A stretch of 43,290 nucleotides of DNA, taken from Eubacteriales bacterium. GTDB lineage: Bacteria; Bacillota; Clostridia; Lachnospirales; Lachnospiraceae. The notes under the pieces were generated by a model. That model saw only the letters and a program-made list of their open reading frames with translations, had not been told where the DNA came from and ran no database searches. Shown here one piece after another: positions 41,848 to 43,290 of the stretch (the stretch's first letter is position 1; the number at the start of each line of letters is the position of its first letter). The translations under genes and the position numbers were made by a program. The stretch is from positions 1 to 43,290 of the forward strand of contig JAUNPJ010000026.1 of the NCBI GenBank assembly GCA_030536755.1, given 5' to 3'.

Positions 41848-42777
41848 TTAGTCAAATAGTGGAGTAGAGAAATAGCGCTCTGCAGTGTCCGGTAAAATGG
41901 TTACGACCGTTTTTCCCTTTCCGAGCAGTTTCGCCATTCGCAGAGCGGCAGCAACATTGGTACCGCTGGAGATTCCGCACATCAGTCCTTCCAGTCTTGC
42001 CAGGTCTTTGGAAGTCTGCAATGCCTCTTCGTCGGTAATGATGGCGATATCTTCATAAATCTGCTGATTTAATACACTGGGAACAACGCCGTCGCCAATT
42101 CCCATCTGAATATGAGTGCCTACCGTGCCGCCGGCAAGAATCGCTGCGTTTTCTGGTTCGACTGCCCAGATTTTGATATCCGGATTCACTGCTTTGAGTG
42201 TTTCACCGATGCCTGTGATCGTGCCTCCAGTTCCGATTCCGGAACAAAAGCCGTGAATGGGACCTGCCACCTGCTCCAGAATCTCCAGTCCGGTATGATG
42301 GCGGTGCACCATAGGGTTAGCTGGATTGTCAAACTGCTGCGGAACAAATACACGTGGGTTCTCGGCTGCCATGCGGTTAGCGGTGTCCACACATTCCTGA
42401 ATACAGTCGCCGATATTTCCGGCATCGTGCACCAGAATCACTTTTGCTCCGTAGTGCTCGACGAGAAGACGACGCTCCTGGCTGACGGAATCCGGCATAA
42501 TGATAATGGTTTCGTAGCCTTTTACGGTACCGACCAGTGCAAGACCGATTCCCTGGTTTCCGCTGGTGGGTTCCACGATAATGGAATCTTTTGTCAAAAG
42601 TCCCTGTTCTTCCGCCTGACAGATCATATTGTAGGCAGTACGGGTTTTGATGGAACCTCCTACATTCAGTCCTTCAAATTTGACAAGAACACGGGCAGAG
42701 TCCTCGTCAACCATGCGGGAGCTGAGCTGGATAATAGGTGTGTGACCGATTGCTTCTAAAACGTTTGAATAAATCAT
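41848..42777 (-). CDS. cysK: Cysteine synthase A (O-acetylserine sulfhydrylase)
   Basis: The 309-residue PLP enzyme shows the Lys motif GGSIKTRTA (usual form GGSVKDRIA), the substrate loop TSGNQGIGLA, the phosphate-binding GTGGTITG and the C-terminal SGISSGTNVAAA. It makes cysteine from O-acetylserine and sulfide. Thr in place of Asp after the PLP Lys is a small departure from the CysK consensus. An upstream hairpin (about 42805-42825) could control it; no known riboswitch was recognised. It is followed by the alarmone synthetase gene. Confidence 0.93.
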   Translation of the reverse strand: MIYSNVLEAIGHTPIIQLSSRMVDEDSARVLVKFEGLNVGGSIKTRTAYNMICQAEEQGLLTKDSIIVEPTSGNQGIGLALVGTVKGYETIIIMPDSVSQERRLLVEHYGAKVILVHDAGNIGDCIQECVDTANRMAAENPRVFVPQQFDNPANPMVHRHHTGLEILEQVAGPIHGFCSGIGTGGTITGIGETLKAVNPDIKIWAVEPENAAILAGGTVGTHIQMGIGDGVVPSVLNQQIYEDIAIITDEEALQTSKDLARLEGLMCGISSGTNVAAALRMAKLLGKGKTVVTILPDTAERYFSTPLFD

Positions 42778-42997
42778 AATAAATGTTCCTTCCTGCTTTT
42801 GAAAAGTACGCCTTAAAGGACGTATGATTACTATCTATTTTACTACAAAATCAGATAAAATGCTATTACATTATGTGAGGACAGACGGCTCTCTGTTGAT
42901 AGAGCTTTATCAATTCCTGTTTGTAGGGTCGTATGTGCACCGCTTTTCCCGTCACCGGAACAGACCACCAACGGCAAGGTTGGGCTTGAGGATTTCC

Positions 42998-43260
42998 GAA
43001 CAGCCATTTGCACAGGGGAGGTTTTCCGTATCAAGTGCAGGTTTGTCCGCTTGTTCCGTCAACCTGTTGATTTTCTTGTTTGGCTGCGCCGCCTATAGAT
43101 TGCTTTTCAAACAAACTCGCGCCCTGCGCTCAAACAGTGTTTTCAAAGCAATCGCTCTGCTCGCCAAGCCTGCGAAAATCTGCCAAAGGTCTGCCGGAAC
43201 AAGCGGACAAACCTGCACTTTGATTTCGGAAGGTTATCAATCTGTGCAAATTGGCTGTTC
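42998..43260. repeat. Quasi-palindrome of about 263 bp in a gene-free window end
   Basis: The 513 bases from 42778 hold no convincing gene. They contain nested inverted repeats sharing one centre near 43126: 42998-43015 with 43243-43260 (one extra base), perfect 26-base arms 43033-43058 and 43195-43220, and GATTGCTTT (43098-43106) with its complement at 43145-43153. The GC content is higher than that of the flanks. It could be a miniature inverted-repeat element, a transfer or replication origin, or a structured RNA. Confidence 0.75.
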
Positions 43261-43290
43261 TACTTTGTTGGCAATGTCTTTTGTTGAAAA

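Noticed and set aside
42778-42850. T-box or S-box riboswitch before cysK
   Set aside because: Only one small hairpin is visible and the leader is too short for a SAM-I or T-box element.
42843-43034. 63-codon frame on the minus strand before cysK
   Set aside because: No convincing ribosome site or homology, and it runs into the quasi-palindrome.

Overview
The window reads as chromosomal DNA of a low-GC Gram-positive gut anaerobe, most likely a Lachnospiraceae member (Blautia/Dorea/Mediterraneibacter-like). The reasons are AT-rich codon use, strong AGGAGG ribosome binding sites, NHLM-type peptide export genes, several LacI-controlled sugar ABC operons without their own ATPase, and an inulin/difructose-anhydride enzyme. 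No rRNA, tRNA, CRISPR array or intact transposase was seen.

Region 1 (1-16.5 kb) looks like one ribosomal-peptide (RiPP) locus joined to a signalling module. First come a partial unknown gene, a MATE transporter fused to an RsbW-like ATPase domain, a membrane SpoIIE-type phosphatase and a stand-alone RsbW-like kinase. A leftward gene for a 78-residue double-glycine peptide and a rightward ECF sigma factor gene follow, head to head. Next are the three NHLM export genes (membrane fusion protein, C39 peptidase-ABC, second ABC), a Nif11-type precursor with an Arg/Trp-rich core, a SPASM radical SAM enzyme, a UPF0489-family (peptide-arginase-like) protein, a STAS protein and an HExxH protein. Three promoters share the element GTAAC-N15-GTGTATA: one before the 78-residue peptide gene (minus strand), one before the Nif11 precursor and one before the radical SAM gene. 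They suggest a small ECF regulon. The likely product is a secreted peptide in which arginines become ornithine, with a further radical SAM modification.

Region 2 (16.6-31.1 kb) is a fructan / difructose anhydride island. It has two paralogous LacI regulators with sister operators (AACCGGTT and AACTAGTT), two complete sugar ABC importers, remnants of a third, an HPr-like protein, a GH32 fructosidase, a GH91 inulin fructotransferase/DFA-III hydrolase-like enzyme and a third LacI regulator with TGAAACGTTTCA operators. The inferred route is import of difructose anhydride or fructo-oligosaccharide, opening by the cytoplasmic GH91 enzyme, then fructose release by GH32. A short DtxR-type regulator sits between the two enzymes.

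Region 3 (31.1-43.3 kb) is mixed. It holds a LysM-GH18 spore-type hydrolase, a DUF3786 protein, a MerR regulator with membrane segments overlapping a short YidC paralogue, and an AAA-ATPase/PD-(D/E)XK protein coupled to a two-component system. An ABC/FtsX export module follows with its own response-regulator-type promoter, then cysK and a RelQ-like alarmone synthetase on the minus strand. The last 513 bases carry no convincing gene but contain a quasi-palindrome of about 263 bp.
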